A stretch of DNA of 56,026 nt from Gammaproteobacteria bacterium (GTDB lineage: Bacteria; Pseudomonadota; Gammaproteobacteria; Steroidobacterales; Foliamicaceae). The notes under the pieces are model-generated. The model made no database searches and was not told the origin of the DNA. It worked only from the letters and a program-made list of their open reading frames with translations. The DNA lies in assembly GCA_026707445.1 (NCBI GenBank), contig JAPOWV010000001.1:1-56026 (forward strand), written 5' to 3'. The translations under genes were made by a program, and so were the position numbers. Of this stretch, positions 28,464 through 37,103 are shown piece after piece. Numbering within the stretch: position 1 is the stretch's first letter; each line of letters opens with the position of its first letter.

Positions 28464-29639
28464 TTAGGCGCCGACGGCGCGCAGGGGTTGGGCGGTGGGC
28501 CTGGGCTCCACTAACGGCACCGGGTCCAGCACCCAGGCCTGCGACTTGCGCCGCGCCGGCGACGGAATCGCATAGACCACGTTGCGTTTCGCCCGCATGC
28601 GCTTGAGCTCGTCGGCGTCGATGCGCCAGCCCATGTCGTCCCACTGCTGCAGACGCTCCCGGTAAAGCCAGATCACCTTGTCGGCCGGCATCAGCAACTC
28701 GCGGGTGCTGCGCTCGGCCGGCGTGCACACCGGGTCGAGCTTCTCGATCACCGTGCGGTCCTGCTCGGCGATCGCGAAGTTGCGCTTGTCCATGTTGTCG
28801 TCGGCGATCTTCAGGAACCACTTGTTCTTGGGGATCATGCAGTTGCGCATGGACACCAGGAAGGTGTGCAGATAGTGCTCGTCCACCGGGGTCTCCCAGA
28901 CGTACTGGTGGAACCACTTGGTGGGCGTGAGGTGGATGTAGGTATAGAGGCCGTTGGGCCCGTGGTGGCCCGAACCCGCATCCAGCGGACCGTCATAGTT
29001 GCGGATCCTCTTCATCAGCCAGTTCTTGAGCGGCGGCGACTGGAAGGTGTGCATGAACTCGAATCCGTGGTCATGGTGATCGATCCGCAACTCGTGGACC
29101 TTGTATTCCGCGCGCTCGCCCGAATAGCCGTGGGTGGGATGCACGAATTCGTTGTGGGCCGGATCCAGGCCGTTCTCCACGGCGCGCTCGTAGTTCGCGT
29201 TCCAGTGGTAGTCCATCGTGTTGGCCCGCCAGTCGTCCTTGCCCCACTCGGGAATCGGCATGATGGGCGGACGCTCCTCTTCCGGCAGGTCGCCCAGGAA
29301 CACGAAGATCAGGCCGTAGCGCTCCTCGGTGGGATAGCCGTCCACCTGGCCGCGCGGCGGCACCTTCTTGCGCCCTTCCGGACCGAGCGAGGGGATGCTG
29401 ACGCAGCGTCCGCTGCCGTTGTACTGCCAGCCGTGATACGGGCACTGCACGCAGTCGCCCATGACCTTGCCGCCGGACAGCGCGGCGCCGCGGTGAATAC
29501 AGGTGTCGCTGAGGCAATGCGCCTTGCCCTTGGAATCGCGGAACAGCACGAACTCATGGCTGAGCATGCGAACGCGAATCGGCTTGTCGGCAGTGAGCTT
29601 CTCGGAACGCTCAGCGGCGTACCAGAAATTGATATACAT
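28464..29639 (-). CDS. Rieske [2Fe-2S] aromatic ring-hydroxylating oxygenase subunit
   Basis: A 391-residue terminal oxygenase. The Rieske cluster ligands are C47 and H49 (CIHR) and C66 and H69 (CPYHGW). The mononuclear iron site includes GLDPAHNEFVH with H162 and H167. It resembles the single-component vanillate demethylase or phthalate/phenoxybenzoate oxygenase group that needs a separate reductase, which is not encoded nearby. The start at 29639 is chosen because AAGGAGG lies six bases upstream, and an upstream in-frame extension lacks family similarity. Substrate cannot be told; O-demethylation or ring hydroxylation is likely. Confidence 0.9.
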   Translation of the reverse strand: MYINFWYAAERSEKLTADKPIRVRMLSHEFVLFRDSKGKAHCLSDTCIHRGAALSGGKVMGDCVQCPYHGWQYNGSGRCVSIPSLGPEGRKKVPPRGQVDGYPTEERYGLIFVFLGDLPEEERPPIMPIPEWGKDDWRANTMDYHWNANYERAVENGLDPAHNEFVHPTHGYSGERAEYKVHELRIDHHDHGFEFMHTFQSPPLKNWLMKRIRNYDGPLDAGSGHHGPNGLYTYIHLTPTKWFHQYVWETPVDEHYLHTFLVSMRNCMIPKNKWFLKIADDNMDKRNFAIAEQDRTVIEKLDPVCTPAERSTRELLMPADKVIWLYRERLQQWDDMGWRIDADELKRMRAKRNVVYAIPSPARRKSQAWVLDPVPLVEPRPTAQPLRAVGA

Positions 29640-29671
29640 GATCTGCCTCCTTGAAGAAGGTCGGGTATCTG

Positions 29672-29677
29672 ATTGTA
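29672..29677 (-). promoter_or_regulatory. Candidate -10 box for the Rieske gene
   Basis: TACAAT on the minus strand, in the context CGCTACAATC, lies about 33 bases upstream of the Rieske start codon. The same ten-base context occurs upstream of moxR (46881-46886). A convincing -35 box is not evident. Confidence 0.4.
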
Positions 29678-29786
29678 GCGCAGCCCGCGCAAGGTGAAAT
29701 TCGCCCGATTTGCGGCTTTCGGATTCACGGGGCCATTGCCGCCAGTGGCCGCGCATTCCGCCATGTACGTTCCGGTATCAGCGGTG

Positions 29787-30392
29787 TCATATCTTCTCGA
29801 AGATCACAACAACGCGAAAACGGTGATTCGTGCTCTTGACCATCCCGATCAGCCCGACAATGCGCCATTGGTCTTTCCGATACATCGGCAGCACCTGGTC
29901 CAGCCACACGACATGCGTTCCCGGCGATGCCTTCCGCCCGAGGGCGCGCATCACCAGATTGCGCTTCACCATCGTGGGCTGATAGTGGTCCGCATCCTCT
30001 ATGGAGTAGGGTGGATCGGCAAGAATCAGATCGTATTTGTCAACGGGAACGCCCGCCAGCTTTTGCGCGTCGTCAAGATAGGTCGGCTCGAGATCCGGAT
30101 TCAGGTCCACGGTATCGCCCGGAAGAACGGACAGGTCCACCCGCCCCGAGAACAGGTGAAGAACCTTTTGCTTTTCCGGGAAAAGGGCCTTGATCCGCCT
30201 CAGATACCCGGCGGGATAACCGCCGTAGTAGCCACTGCGAACCTGGTAGTTGTTGCCCATGATCCACATACCAAGCAAGCGCCCGTCTTCCCCTATGTAC
30301 AGACTTTGGGGAAAGGGCAGCGCCGCGTAATGATCGATACGATCTTCGACCGTTATCGTCAGGTCCTCATCACGGGAAGGCGGGGTCTGCAC
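29787..30392 (-). CDS. Orphan DPPY-type DNA methyltransferase
   Basis: A 201-residue protein with SAM-methyltransferase features: YYGGYPAGYLRRI (residues 55-67), a motif I-like VLHLFSGR (77-84), an acidic loop TVDLNPDLEPTYLDDAQ and motif IV ADPPY (125-129) typical of amino-methyltransferases acting on DNA adenine or N4-cytosine. I recall similar small proteins in prophages and integrative elements. The start is GTG at 30392, nine bases after the M50 protease stop codon, making it the last gene of the Gld-type operon. No restriction enzyme is adjacent. Its GC content looks clearly lower than that of its neighbours, suggesting acquisition by transfer. Target site is unknown. Confidence 0.7.
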   Translation of the reverse strand: MQTPPSRDEDLTITVEDRIDHYAALPFPQSLYIGEDGRLLGMWIMGNNYQVRSGYYGGYPAGYLRRIKALFPEKQKVLHLFSGRVDLSVLPGDTVDLNPDLEPTYLDDAQKLAGVPVDKYDLILADPPYSIEDADHYQPTMVKRNLVMRALGRKASPGTHVVWLDQVLPMYRKDQWRIVGLIGMVKSTNHRFRVVVIFEKI

Positions 30393-30401
30393 AGGCCGCT
30401 C

Positions 30402-31097
30402 TCAGAAGTGGCCGGCCAGCAGCAGGACCAGTTGCCGGATCGATCGGGTGACGGGAATGATGACGGTCTGGAAAATGCTCCAGTTCCTGCCCATCTGGGC
30501 GCCCAGCCAGGGCAGCACGAACAACAGCAGCAGCAAGATCGCGAAACCGTGCCGCTCCAGGCGCGCCAGGGGCGCCGCCAGCGAGTTCGGCAGCAGACCC
30601 ACGGCAACCCGGCCGCCGTCCAGCGGCGGCAGGGGCAGCATGTTGAAGACGGCCAGCAGCACGTTGAAGTAGATGGCCATCTGCAGCACCTCCACCAGCC
30701 AGGCGTCGAGGGCGGAGGTCAGCGGCCCGCCGGCGGCATGCAGCAGCAGGGCCGCGACCCAGGCCTGCAGCAGGTTGCACCCGGGCCCCGCCGCCGCGAC
30801 CTTGACCATGTCGATGCGCGGATTGCGCAGGCGGTGGAAGGCCACCGGGACCGGCTTGGCGTAGCCGAACATGAAGCTGCCGCCGGAAAGGGCCAGCAGG
30901 ATCAGGGGCATGGCCACGGTGCCGACCGGGTCGATGTGACGCAGCGGATTGATGGAAATGCGGCCCATTCGCTGGGCCGTGTCATCGCCGAGCCTGAGCG
31001 CCGCGTACCCGTGCGCGGCTTCGTGCAGCGTGATGGCCAGCAGCAATGGGACGATCCAGATGGACAGTCCGTAAATGAGATTCGGCAGCGATTCCAT
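30402..31097 (-). CDS. Site-2 protease family (M50) membrane metalloprotease
   Basis: A 231-residue multi-pass membrane protein of the short M50 class. The zinc motif HEAAH lies at 25-29 inside the first membrane helix, and NMLPLPPLDGGR near residue 175 supplies the third-ligand region. Between them is AAAGPGCNLLQAW, a conserved packing segment. Such proteins cut substrates within the membrane; this short type has no PDZ domain and its substrate is not predictable. It lies 15 bases after the DUF4340 gene and 9 bases before the methyltransferase, so it is likely cotranscribed with the ABC exporter. Confidence 0.88.
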   Translation of the reverse strand: MESLPNLIYGLSIWIVPLLLAITLHEAAHGYAALRLGDDTAQRMGRISINPLRHIDPVGTVAMPLILLALSGGSFMFGYAKPVPVAFHRLRNPRIDMVKVAAAGPGCNLLQAWVAALLLHAAGGPLTSALDAWLVEVLQMAIYFNVLLAVFNMLPLPPLDGGRVAVGLLPNSLAAPLARLERHGFAILLLLLFVLPWLGAQMGRNWSIFQTVIIPVTRSIRQLVLLLAGHF

Positions 31098-31112
31098 GAG
31101 TAAAGGTAAAGC

Positions 31113-32162
31113 CTATTCCTCCCTGAGCAGATCGTCCATTTTCTTGAACCACTGGTCGCTCTTGTAGCCGGGAAGTTCGTAGGCCCATCCGGTCAGGGCG
31201 GCGTTCAGTTCGCCGGCCCGCTCATCGGCCGCATCCTCGGCGGCCCGCGCGTCAAACAGCACCCAGTAGCGCGGGTCGGCCTCGTCCCCGCCCGCGTCTT
31301 CACCGTCCTCGGGCCCGGCCGGCGGTTCCTCGCGCACGTCCAGCTCGAGCTCCAGGCCGTCGAAGGTCTCGTACCGGGCAAGGACCGCGCGCGACAGGGC
31401 GGACACTTCCGCCTCCGGGCGCACGTCGTTCGCCTCGACGTTGGCCAGGGCGCTTGCGATGCTGTTGGCCACGCTGCCGTAGCTCAGCTCCCGTCCCTCG
31501 GGAATGTCCCGAGGCGTGAAGTTGATGTCGTCCCGGTCCTCCTTGGCGATCTCGAGCCTGTCGCCTTCGCCGCGGTCCAGCGCCACCCGGCGCACTTCTC
31601 CGGAACCGAGATCGATGATGTCCCGGTCCACCCAGTCGCGCGTCTCGTCGGAGACGCTCAGCTCGGCGCTCACCATCCAGCTCTGGTCCTCGCCGGCGGT
31701 GCGGATGTAGACCATTCCGGTTCCGGCCCGGTGGCCCACGATGAAACGGTCCTCCGGGCGCCCGCCGCCGTAGCCGAGTTCGAACAGGTAGCCGCCGGCG
31801 TCCGGGGCGCTTACGTCCTCGACGCCGATCCGCGGGTAGAACTCGGCCAGCGCGGTCTTTCTCTCCACCCGGCGGGCCTCGGACAGTGCGCGCAGACTGC
31901 CCCGGAATCGTTCGAAGTCCACCGGGTGTCCGCCCCTCTGGGCGACGCCCCAGCCCCGATCGGAACGTTCGATCGTGGCTATGACCTCGTTGCCGGCGCC
32001 GGTCACGCGCAGCGATTCCAGCTCGCCCATTCGATCGGCCAGGCCCGGCGCATGCAGCACGCCGAGCGAGTCGTCCCTTGAGAAGTCCAGCCGCGTCAGG
32101 AGCAGGACCGCCACCAGCACGGCGCCGACCGCGCCCAGGATGATGAGCGAGCGCCGGTTCAC
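31113..32162 (-). CDS. DUF4340 protein of a Gld-type ABC system
   Basis: A 349-residue protein with an N-terminal membrane segment (about residues 6-24) and a periplasmic DUF4340 region, including GYLFELGYGGGRPEDRFIVGH and WVDRDIIDLGSGEVRRVALD. It overlaps the end of the preceding GldG-like gene by four bases (ATGA), showing translational coupling. DUF4340 proteins habitually accompany GldA/F/G-like ABC transporters in non-gliding bacteria, where the role is unknown. The sequence is rich in Glu and Asp. No catalytic motif is visible. Confidence 0.8.
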   Translation of the reverse strand: MNRRSLIILGAVGAVLVAVLLLTRLDFSRDDSLGVLHAPGLADRMGELESLRVTGAGNEVIATIERSDRGWGVAQRGGHPVDFERFRGSLRALSEARRVERKTALAEFYPRIGVEDVSAPDAGGYLFELGYGGGRPEDRFIVGHRAGTGMVYIRTAGEDQSWMVSAELSVSDETRDWVDRDIIDLGSGEVRRVALDRGEGDRLEIAKEDRDDINFTPRDIPEGRELSYGSVANSIASALANVEANDVRPEAEVSALSRAVLARYETFDGLELELDVREEPPAGPEDGEDAGGDEADPRYWVLFDARAAEDAADERAGELNAALTGWAYELPGYKSDQWFKKMDDLLREE

Positions 32163-34117
32163 GAGCCGCGTCCGTTCCGGCTGCGGCGGCGCAGGAGCGC
32201 CACGGCCAGACCGCCGACGCCGATCAGCAGCGGAATCAGCCCGATGTTGACGACCTTGAGAAAGGCGCCCAGGCGCTGGATGCTGGCGTCGAGATTGCGG
32301 CGGACTTCGCGCAGCTCGCGGCGTATGCGCAAGCGCTCGTCGGTGAATTTCTCCAGTTCCGCCTCCTGTTCCGGCGTGAGGCTGAGAGCGAACTGATCGT
32401 CGCGGGCTTCCTGAAGCTCGGCCAGGCGGTTCTCCGTGCTGACCAGTTCCTGCTGCAACCGGTCCTCGGTGAGCCGGAATTGCGCTTCCGCCTCGAGACG
32501 CAACTCGTCCACGCGGTCGAACGGCCTGGAGAACGCGGCCCGGCCGCGCAGACTCATGAGGTCGGAGCTACCGGCCAACTGGTCCAGGGCGTTTACGACA
32601 AAGTCGCCGTTGCTGGCGAACGCCGTCACCAGGCGCTGGCCGAAAAGGCTCTGCGCCTGCGCCCACATCCGGTCGGACAACAGGTCGGTGTCCGCCACCA
32701 CGATGAGCTGCACTTCGCCCTCGGCAATGTGCTCCGGCAGCTCCTCCTCCGGGAGAGAGGGCGTCCCGCCCTCCCCCACAGCTTCCGCAAACGGGTTCGC
32801 CGCATCGTCCTCGTCGCCGTCCGCCTCATCCTCGGGCGCCTCGGGCCGCCCTTCCGGAAACGCGCTGGCCACGGTGCCGCTCAGCCGTGCCGCCAGCGTC
32901 AAGGCCTCGCCTTGCGGATTGAATCCGGACCAGAGGCTGTTGATGTCGGGCGTGAAGGCCAGCAGGTTGGGGTCCAGGAATCCGGCGTCGGAACTCGTGC
33001 GCACCAGCGGCGTGACCTCAAGGGCGGCGTCCTCGCTTACCTTGAGATAGCCCGCGAAACCCAGGTTCACCAGGTCCAGCTCGGCGGTCACGACCTCGGC
33101 GGAGTCCGTCTCCGCGAGGTCCACGCCGATATAGGCGGGGTGGCGGGCCAGTGTGCCGTCGGCCTCGTTGACCCGCAGGGCGTAGCGGCCGTCGCCGACC
33201 ACGGTTTCCGCGGGCATTTCCAGGCCCCAGTGGCCGAGCAGGAATTCCAGGTTGGACGAGCGGTCGGCGGGCATGCCGGCCATCGGGCCGCCGGGCGGGG
33301 CCGCGGGATCGGCCTCGGCCAGCGGATCGATGAAAACCAGCGCCCGGCCGCCGCGGAACAGGTACTGCTCGAAGGCATACAACTGCCGGGGCGTGGCGCC
33401 CTTGGGATGCACGAGCAGCAGCACGTCCACCTCGTCGTCGATCTCGTCCTCGATGATGTCGAGGTCCATGAGATCGAACAGGTCGCTGATCTGGGACGTG
33501 ATGATCCAGGGTTCCGTCACGCTGGTTTGCATCGGATCGAAGCCGCCGGTGAGCGGGAGGCTGCTCACCAGGCCCACCACCGGCTCGTCGGTACGCGACA
33601 GCGAATGGACGAGCTTGGCGAGGTCGTACTCGAGGAACTGCTCGCGCTGCGGATCCATGAAGGCGATGAATTCCTCGTCGCCGACGGCGTTCGAGCCGGC
33701 CACGCCGAAATAAAGTGGATCGTCGCTGATCTGAAGGCGCACGGCCTGCAAGCCGAAGGCCGCGGCGCGGTCCTCGTCTTCGGAGAATGGCGCGGGATCG
33801 ATAACGCTGACGTCCAGCCTGCCGTCCGAGTGGGCTTCGAATTCGTTGAGCATGTCCTCCACCCGGTCGGCCCAGGCGCGCAGGCCGGGGCTGTCGGACA
33901 GGCCGCCGCGGGAAATGAAGAAGTAAAGCCGCACCGGTTCGGGAATGCCGTCGAGCACTTTTTGAGTGCCCTCCGAAAGGGTGTAGAGGCCGGCCTCCGT
34001 CAGGTCCAGGCGCGCGCCGCGGAAGACCACGTTGACCAGCGCGACGGCGGCCAGGAACACCAGCAGCAGGACGCCGAGTCCGAACTGGCCGTAGCGCGGT
34101 CCGCTGCTCCGGGTCAT
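32159..34117 (-). CDS. GldG-like ABC transporter auxiliary protein
   Basis: A 652-residue membrane-anchored protein. An N-terminal helix (about 13-32) is followed by the characteristic RLDLTEAGLYTLSEGTQKVL, a large periplasmic GldG/ABC_transp_aux region with VDVLLLVHPKGATPRQLYAF, a coiled coil near 560-620 (LRIRRELREVRRNLDASIQR) and a C-terminal membrane helix ending in RRRSRNGRGS. It is 13 bases downstream of the permease and overlaps the DUF4340 gene. An acidic insertion (EAPEDEADGDEDDAANPF) lies near residue 430. Gld-like complexes are thought to assist envelope or secretion functions outside Bacteroidetes; substrate is unknown. Confidence 0.85.
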   Translation of the reverse strand: MTRSSGPRYGQFGLGVLLLVFLAAVALVNVVFRGARLDLTEAGLYTLSEGTQKVLDGIPEPVRLYFFISRGGLSDSPGLRAWADRVEDMLNEFEAHSDGRLDVSVIDPAPFSEDEDRAAAFGLQAVRLQISDDPLYFGVAGSNAVGDEEFIAFMDPQREQFLEYDLAKLVHSLSRTDEPVVGLVSSLPLTGGFDPMQTSVTEPWIITSQISDLFDLMDLDIIEDEIDDEVDVLLLVHPKGATPRQLYAFEQYLFRGGRALVFIDPLAEADPAAPPGGPMAGMPADRSSNLEFLLGHWGLEMPAETVVGDGRYALRVNEADGTLARHPAYIGVDLAETDSAEVVTAELDLVNLGFAGYLKVSEDAALEVTPLVRTSSDAGFLDPNLLAFTPDINSLWSGFNPQGEALTLAARLSGTVASAFPEGRPEAPEDEADGDEDDAANPFAEAVGEGGTPSLPEEELPEHIAEGEVQLIVVADTDLLSDRMWAQAQSLFGQRLVTAFASNGDFVVNALDQLAGSSDLMSLRGRAAFSRPFDRVDELRLEAEAQFRLTEDRLQQELVSTENRLAELQEARDDQFALSLTPEQEAELEKFTDERLRIRRELREVRRNLDASIQRLGAFLKVVNIGLIPLLIGVGGLAVALLRRRSRNGRGS

Positions 34118-34130
34118 TCGCGTGCCATCC

Positions 34131-34865
34131 CTAGTTTCCCCGTCCCAGGTCGAGCACGATGGCGTTGGCGTACAGGAAGGCGGCGATCACCAGCAGGAAA
34201 TACAGGATGTCGCGGGCGTCCAGGACGCCCTTGCTGATCGCATTGAAATGCGTCAGGAAACCCAGCGAGGCGATCGTGTCCACCAGCACGTCGGGCGCCC
34301 AGCCGGCAAACGCGTCCAGGACCAGCGGGAAGCCGGCCAGAAGGAACCCGAAACAGACGACCACCGTGGTGACGAACGCCACGACCTGGCTTCGGCAGGC
34401 AGCCGAAATGCAGGCGCCGATCGCCAGGTAGGCGCCGGCCATCAGGACGCTGCCGCAGTAGGCGGCGACGATCACGCCGTTGTCCGGATCGCCGAGATAG
34501 TTGACCGTGATCCAGGTGGGGAAGGTCAGCGCCAGCGCCACGGCAATAAAGCACCAGGCGGCCAGGAACTTGCCCAGCACCGCCTGCCAGGCCGCGATCG
34601 GCAGCGTCATCAGGAGTTCCACGCTGCCCGACTGGCGCTCCTCGGCCCACAGGCGCATGGAAACGGCCGGCGCCAGCACCAGGTGCAGCCAGGGGTGAAA
34701 GCCGAAAAACGGGGTGAGGTCCGCCTGTTCGCGCTCGAAAAAATTGCCGAGGTAGAACGTGAAAACGCCGCTCAGCGCCACGAAGATCACGATGAAGACA
34801 TAGGCGACCGGAGTCGCGAAGTAGGCGCGCAGCTCGCGGCGGGCAATGGTCCACACGTGTCTCAT
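34131..34865 (-). CDS. Gld-type ABC transporter permease (GldF-like)
   Basis: A 244-residue ABC-2-type permease with six predicted membrane segments, starting MRHVWTIARRELRAYFATPV. LWAEERQSGSVELLMTLPI is the hallmark segment of this family. The ATG at 34865 overlaps the ATPase stop codon by four bases (ATGA), which fixes the start and argues against a longer in-frame extension. It would form the transmembrane channel for the ATPase encoded just upstream. Confidence 0.9.
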   Translation of the reverse strand: MRHVWTIARRELRAYFATPVAYVFIVIFVALSGVFTFYLGNFFEREQADLTPFFGFHPWLHLVLAPAVSMRLWAEERQSGSVELLMTLPIAAWQAVLGKFLAAWCFIAVALALTFPTWITVNYLGDPDNGVIVAAYCGSVLMAGAYLAIGACISAACRSQVVAFVTTVVVCFGFLLAGFPLVLDAFAGWAPDVLVDTIASLGFLTHFNAISKGVLDARDILYFLLVIAAFLYANAIVLDLGRGN

Positions 34866-35608
34866 GACCGCTCCCGGTCCGCGCCGGCCTGCGACTGACC
34901 GGTGGTGATGCGGCGGAAGACGCGATCGAGGCGGTTGCTGTCGGACTGCGCGGCCAGTGCCCCGGGGCTGTCGTCGGCGACGATGCACCCGGCGGCGATG
35001 ATGATGGCGCGGCTGCACACCGCCTCGACTTCCTCGAGTATGTGGGTGGAAATCACGACGATCTTGTCGCTGGACATGCCCCGGATGAGTTCGCGCACTT
35101 CGTGCTTCTGGTTCGGATCCAGGCCGTCGGTCGGTTCGTCGAGCAGCAGCACGGGCGGATCGTGAAGGATGGCCTGGGCCAGGCCGACGCGGCGGCGGAA
35201 TCCCTTCGACAGCGTCTCGATCCGCTGATCGAGCACCGATTCCAGTTGCAGCAGGCCCGTCACCTCGCCGATGCGTTGCGCGCGCCGCTCGCCCTCAAGC
35301 TCGCGCACGTCGGCGATGAAGTCGAGGAATGCGCGCGGCGTCATCTCGCCCCACAGCGGCGCTCCCTCCGGCAGGTAACCGAAAGTCTTCTGGGCGGCGA
35401 TGGTGTCGTCCAGCAGGTCGAAACCGTGCACCTGCACGCTGCCGGAGGTGGGCGCCAGGTAGCCGGCGCACATGCGCATGGTGGTGGTCTTGCCGGCGCC
35501 GTTGGGACCCAGCAGGCCGACGATCTCCCCCGGCTCTATCGTGAAGGAGATTCCGTCAACCGCTTTGATCGCGCCGTAGTGTTTTCTCAGCGACTCCGCA
35601 CGAATCAT
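34862..35608 (-). CDS. Gld-type ABC transporter ATPase (GldA-like)
   Basis: A 248-residue ABC ATPase. Walker A is GPNGAGKTT (about 34-42), the signature is LSKGFRRRVGLAQAIL and Walker B is VLLLDEPTDGLDP, followed by an H-loop STHILEEVE. It energises the permease encoded next. It is the first gene of the operon 35608 to 29787, with 89 bases upstream to the periplasmic methyltransferase gene. A TAAAAT box at 35618-35623 on the minus strand could be a -10 element very close to the start codon. Confidence 0.92.
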   Translation of the reverse strand: MIRAESLRKHYGAIKAVDGISFTIEPGEIVGLLGPNGAGKTTTMRMCAGYLAPTSGSVQVHGFDLLDDTIAAQKTFGYLPEGAPLWGEMTPRAFLDFIADVRELEGERRAQRIGEVTGLLQLESVLDQRIETLSKGFRRRVGLAQAILHDPPVLLLDEPTDGLDPNQKHEVRELIRGMSSDKIVVISTHILEEVEAVCSRAIIIAAGCIVADDSPGALAAQSDSNRLDRVFRRITTGQSQAGADRERS

Positions 35609-35697
35609 GGCCGCGGTATTTTAGAGCTTCGATCCCGCCGTGTGCCGTAGCGGCTTGGGCTGACCCATGCCGCGGCGGGGCGCACCGATGACGGGTT

Positions 35698-36540
35698 TTA
35701 GGCTTCCGGTTTGCGGAAGCGCAGCGTGTAGCGGTCGCTCTCGCCGATCTCCAGGTATTTCTCGCGGTCCTCGTCGCCGAGGCGAAGCGTGGGCGGCAGG
35801 GTCCAGACGCCTTCGGGATGATCGCGCGTGTCCCTGGGGTTGGCGTTGATCTCGGACTTCGCTTCCAGCACGAAACCGGCCTTCTCGGCCAGCGCGATCG
35901 TGTATTCCTCGGTCACGTATCCGGACTCGGCCTTCGGATCCTGTTCGCTGCCCGGAGTGGCGCGGTGCTCGACGATCCCCAGAACGCCGCCGGGCTTGAG
36001 GGCATCGTAGAAACCCTGCATGACCTCGTCCTGGAAGTCGCGGGACATCCAGTTGTGCACGTTGCGGAACGTCAGCACCAGGTCCACGGGTTCCGGCGCC
36101 AGCGCCATATTGCCCGTGTACATCTCGGTGATCTGGGCGTTGCCGTAGGCCTCCGGATGGGCTTCCAGTTTGGCCTTGTAGGCGTCGCGGGCCCGATTGA
36201 AGAACTCCATATCGGTGCCGCCCGGAAAATGCGCTCCATAGAATTGCCCTTGTTCGGCGACGAAGGGCGCGATGATCTCGGTGTACCAGCCGCCGGCAGG
36301 CCAGATCTCGACCACGCTGGAATCGCGTTGAAGCCCGAAGAACTTCAGGGTCTCGGCCGGGTTGCGCGCGGCGTCGCGGGACGAATTCGGCACGCCGCTG
36401 CGGCTGGACGCGCGATGATCGCCCGCCAGCACGGCGTCCATGGCGGAATCCCAGGAAGCGCCGGCATCCTCGGCCGGCAACGAAGCCGGAGCGGCAATCA
36501 AAACAAAGGCCGCGGCAGCGGCAATAAGGGATCGGTTCAT
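35698..36540 (-). CDS. Exported class I methyltransferase (COG4798-like)
   Basis: A 280-residue protein with a clear signal peptide (residues 1-23, MNRSLIAAAAAFVLIAAPAS) followed by a SAM-methyltransferase-like fold. SVVEIWPAGGWYTEIIAPF occupies the nucleotide-binding position, VDLVLTFRNVHNWM lies near 150, and ALKPGGVLGIVEHRA near 190 is the usual post-motif strand. Predicted periplasmic methyltransferase-like proteins of this group are widespread in Proteobacteria, but their substrate is not known. How a periplasmic enzyme would obtain SAM is unclear, so a non-catalytic role is possible. Confidence 0.8.
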   Translation of the reverse strand: MNRSLIAAAAAFVLIAAPASLPAEDAGASWDSAMDAVLAGDHRASSRSGVPNSSRDAARNPAETLKFFGLQRDSSVVEIWPAGGWYTEIIAPFVAEQGQFYGAHFPGGTDMEFFNRARDAYKAKLEAHPEAYGNAQITEMYTGNMALAPEPVDLVLTFRNVHNWMSRDFQDEVMQGFYDALKPGGVLGIVEHRATPGSEQDPKAESGYVTEEYTIALAEKAGFVLEAKSEINANPRDTRDHPEGVWTLPPTLRLGDEDREKYLEIGESDRYTLRFRKPEA

Positions 36541-36707
36541 GTTCGGGTCTCCAAAATTCAGGGAGTCATGCTTTCATCAGGCGCAGGCCCGAACATAAGC
36601 CCGGGCGCAACGCCTTTCAATTCCTGGAAGAGGGCCGGGCCATGCACCGGAAGCGGCCCCTGAACCGGACCGCAATGCGCGAAGGACGTCCCCTTCCCCT
36701 TGTCTTG

Positions 36708-36734
36708 CCGCGTGGGCGAACGACGCCCACGCGG
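36708..36734. terminator. GC-rich hairpin after the acidic lipoprotein gene
   Basis: CCGCGTGGGCG (36708-36718) and CGCCCACGCGG (36724-36734) form a perfect 11-bp stem with a 5-base loop, about 12 bases beyond the stop codon at 36747. No U-run follows on either strand. The rest of 36541-36746 shows nothing recognisable. Confidence 0.5.
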
Positions 36735-36746
36735 CCGCGGAATCAG

Positions 36747-37073
36747 TTAGCCGGCGGCTTCCTCGCCACCGTCGTCACCACCATCGTCGCCCGCGTCGTC
36801 GCCGCCTTCGCCGCCTTCGCCGCCGTCGTCACCGGCATCGTCGCCGGCGTCATCACCGCCGTCATCACCGGCGGCTTCGCCAGCGTCATCGGCTGCTGCG
36901 TCGGACATCGCATCGCCAGCATCGGCCTCCTCGGCCGGCATGGCCTCGGCCGGGGCCGCTTCCTCGGCCGCTGCGCCGTCATCCGCCGCAGCGCCGTCCC
37001 CCGACGGAGCGCCCCCTCCACAAGCCGCCAGCGCCAGGGCCGCGGACAAAATTACCAGGTTCAAACGGACCAT
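36747..37073 (-). CDS. Asp/Gly/Ala-rich low-complexity lipoprotein
   Basis: A 108-residue protein with a lipoprotein signal peptide: MVRLNLVILSAALALAACGG places the lipidated cysteine at residue 18. The remainder is almost entirely Ala, Asp, Glu and Gly; from about residue 66 it is built of short GDDGGDDA-like units. The mature chain would carry a very strong negative charge and is likely disordered, perhaps binding divalent cations. I do not recognise a family. It lies 30 bases after the rhomboid gene. The repetitive DNA (GTCGTCACCGCC-like) makes length variation by slippage plausible. Confidence 0.72.
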   Translation of the reverse strand: MVRLNLVILSAALALAACGGGAPSGDGAAADDGAAAEEAAPAEAMPAEEADAGDAMSDAAADDAGEAAGDDGGDDAGDDAGDDGGEGGEGGDDAGDDGGDDGGEEAAG

Positions 37074-37103
37074 GGTGTTCCTCCAGAGTTGTTCCTCAAG
37101 AAA

